Shown here: positions 62,502 through 64,000 of the stretch, piece after piece | Numbering within the stretch: position 1 is the first letter of the stretch | How the letters are laid out: every line of letters starts with the position of its first letter | Source: Brevibacterium ravenspurgense | Lineage (GTDB): Bacteria; Actinomycetota; Actinomycetes; Actinomycetales; Brevibacteriaceae | Assembly (NCBI RefSeq): GCF_001584615.1 | Contig: NZ_LQQC01000005.1 | Span: 1-64,000, forward strand | Direction of reading: 5' to 3' | Length of the DNA stretch: 64,000 nt | Translations under genes and position numbers: made by a program | Notes under the pieces: model-generated | What the model was told of the DNA's origin: nothing | The model's database searches: none | The model's input: the letters and a program-made list of their open reading frames with translations, nothing else

Positions 62502-64000
62502 CTACTCAACCAGGCTTTGCCACGCGGCCACATCGAAGCGGCGCAGACCGGCGACAGACGACATATGGCGCACCGCGTTCTCGATCTTGCTGCGCCACAC
62601 CGCGATCGCCTCGTCTGCCCGGCCTTTGCGCACAGCCGCCAGAATCGCGGCATTGTCCGAGCGGATCTTCGCCGCCGCAGGCGCGTAATCCACCCGCAGA
62701 ATCGCAATGAGCAGCCGCAACCGCTGCCCCAGCGAATCGAAAACATCCGCCGTGTGCTCCAAACCCGACGCCTCCGCAAGCCCCTGCTGAAACTGCAGAT
62801 CCAACCGATCCACCGACCGCGGGCCCAATGAATCATCCGCCTCGAGCCTCGACAGGGCGCGGTCCGCAATGTGCAGGGACCCGCGAGCCTGCTCCGCACG
62901 AGGCGCCACCCGGCTCCCACTCAGCTCGCTTGAGGCGCGCTGGCTGGGGGTGGTGTGACCGGCTGACGCCTGGTGGGAGTTGGCGCTTCCCGCGGCCGTG
63001 CGTCCGGCTGTGGGTTGGCGCGAAGCTCGCCCTGCCGAGGCGCCTCGCATCACCACGATCCCCACCGCGTACCGTGCGGCGTAGAGGTCGAGCACACTTT
63101 CACCGGACACAACCGGCAAGCGGAAAATACTGCCAGCGCGTTCGAGCACACCGCTGGTCTGCAGCTGGCCCAGCCCGCGCACAATCTCCCTTTGCGCAAC
63201 GCCCATCCGATCCGCCAAATGCCGCACCGACACCTGATCGCCCGCATGCAGATCGCGTTCGCGGATATCGGCTTCTAACTCCGCCACCAGGGTTCGCCGC
63301 CATACCGTGTCGCCGACCTCGCGCCACGGATGTAGGAATGGGCGCCGAGTATCGGCCTGGTTGTTCTGGTTGTGGTTGCCCGGATGTTGGCCGCCCGCGC
63401 TGGTTCTGCCTGCCGCAGCTGAATCGCTTGAGCTGTCTGCCGTGTTTGCTGCATCAAGAGAGCCAGCAACACCGGAAAGTGAGTCAAAAGTAGATGGAAT
63501 TTGGAGCGCCTCAACCGGCCTTCTCCAGAAGAACGTGTTGACGTCCGCGGCGACCGCATCGGCCAAAAATTCGAGAACATCGAACGGAACGCCGTCCGCA
63601 GCGGGGACGCTTTCACGCCCGGGTGCTCCGGCGGGATTGCCGGCCGGCTCGCTCAGGCTGGGCTCGCCGCCGTGTCCCAGCGAACCTCCCAGAGCAACAC
63701 CGCTGCTCACGCGGGTGAGGAGTCCAGCGATCGCTCCAGCGAAAGCGTCGAAGTCATGGAACTCGCGCACACGGGCCGAGCCATCCGGCGTGACGGTGTG
63801 GATGCTGAACACATCCCGATCTGCCCACTGCCGCAAAGCGCCCAAGAACGCCCAGCCGCGACGACGCTTGTTTGTCGACCCCCACCCAGGGCGCGAGGCA
63901 CTCACCCTCTCCCCCGCCCTGAAGATGAGCGTCAGGCGGCTGTCTTCCACCCGGATTTCATCGATGAGCACCCAAGTCGGCAACTCATCCGCGTTCGGCG
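62502..64000 (-). CDS. GntR/FadR-type regulator with N-terminal extension (5' end outside window)
   Basis: At least 493 residues, open to the window edge, so the true start may lie outside. The GntR winged helix is at about 230-290 (RTLVAELEADIRERDLHAGDQVSVRHLADRMGVAQREIVRGLGQL) and a FCD-like helical domain to about 490, ending EAIAVWRSKIENAVRHM. Two oddities: an extra N-terminal domain of about 220 residues (WVLIDEIRVEDSRLTLIF, a beta-rich start, then a Gly/Ala/Ser linker), and a Ser/Ala/Gly insert of about 55 residues in the ligand domain (about 325-380). Function of the extra domain is unknown. Confidence 0.8.
   Translation of the reverse strand, partial: PNADELPTWVLIDEIRVEDSRLTLIFRAGERVSASRPGWGSTNKRRRGWAFLGALRQWADRDVFSIHTVTPDGSARVREFHDFDAFAGAIAGLLTRVSSGVALGGSLGHGGEPSLSEPAGNPAGAPGRESVPAADGVPFDVLEFLADAVAADVNTFFWRRPVEALQIPSTFDSLSGVAGSLDAANTADSSSDSAAAGRTSAGGQHPGNHNQNNQADTRRPFLHPWREVGDTVWRRTLVAELEADIRERDLHAGDQVSVRHLADRMGVAQREIVRGLGQLQTSGVLERAGSIFRLPVVSGESVLDLYAARYAVGIVVMRGASAGRASRQPTAGRTAAGSANSHQASAGHTTPSQRASSELSGSRVAPRAEQARGSLHIADRALSRLEADDSLGPRSVDRLDLQFQQGLAEASGLEHTADVFDSLGQRLRLLIAILRVDYAPAAAKIRSDNAAILAAVRKGRADEAIAVWRSKIENAVRHMSSVAGLRRFDVAAWQSLVE

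Noticed and set aside
61388..62920. Longer GST start at 62920
   Set aside because: The extra 165 residues overlap the GntR gene in another frame and are Arg/Cys-rich; the ATG at 62425 begins exactly where GST family similarity starts.

Overview
The window comes from a high-GC Gram-positive bacterium, an actinobacterium by every sign visible: GC-rich third codon positions, many GTG starts, an LPXTG surface-protein tail, actinobacterial-type MHS, SSS and TRAP transporters, and ISL3 and IS110 insertion sequences. The IS types and gene content would suit a Brevibacterium-like member of the Micrococcales, but that is a guess. No rRNA or tRNA gene was seen.

Layout. 0-5.5 kb: the right tip of an ISL3 copy and an IS3-type remnant, a rhomboid protease, a cyclophilin, an amphipathic membrane-anchored protein, then a 186-bp tandem repeat interrupted by an intact ISL3 element with an 8-bp target duplication. 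5.8-15.4 kb: catabolic genes (amidase, SDR, MFS permease, PucR regulator) facing an aminotransferase / small membrane protein / SSS symporter operon. 15.4-22.5 kb: a complete four-gene Wadjet (JetABCD) anti-plasmid operon, bracketed on both sides by an unusual interleaved-palindrome repeat. 22.8-27.7 kb: Lrp/AsnC regulator, a second class III aminotransferase, an MHS permease, a small membrane protein and further copies of the same repeat. 27.65-31.25 kb: an MFS / LacI / nucleoside hydrolase cassette bounded by a 46-bp direct repeat at the 3' end of the membrane-protein gene. 31.4-38.1 kb: a beta-propeller lipoprotein, a Fic protein with twin palindromic operators, and a FtsX-type ABC exporter operon.

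38.4-49.6 kb is a defence and mobile region: a type I restriction-modification operon (phd-like gene, hsdM, hsdS, hsdR), a decayed IS110 element, a DUF4062 gene, a broken second hsdM, and an AAA ATPase bounded by AT-rich repeats. 49.8-52.9 kb is a DctPQM TRAP uptake operon with a strong terminator. 53-57.5 kb is a scrapyard: a 641-bp duplicated acyl-CoA ligase 3' end joined to the tail of a truncated Cna-B/LPXTG protein, a phage-type HNH endonuclease, a truncated trypsin-like protease, a solo IS110 left end, and small unknown ORFs. 57.6-64 kb holds a fatty-acid/acyl-CoA block (CoA ligase facing TetR and acyl-CoA dehydrogenase), a glutathionyl-hydroquinone-reductase-like GST, and a GntR/FadR regulator with odd extensions that runs off the window.

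The most novel-looking signals are not genes: the nine interleaved palindromes (A-B-A'-B' order) confined to 15.5-27.2 kb, the direct repeat bounding the nucleoside hydrolase cassette, the repeats around the AAA ATPase, and a short word (CGAGGTGCC) that recurs in intergenic DNA and in low-complexity inserts within proteins.
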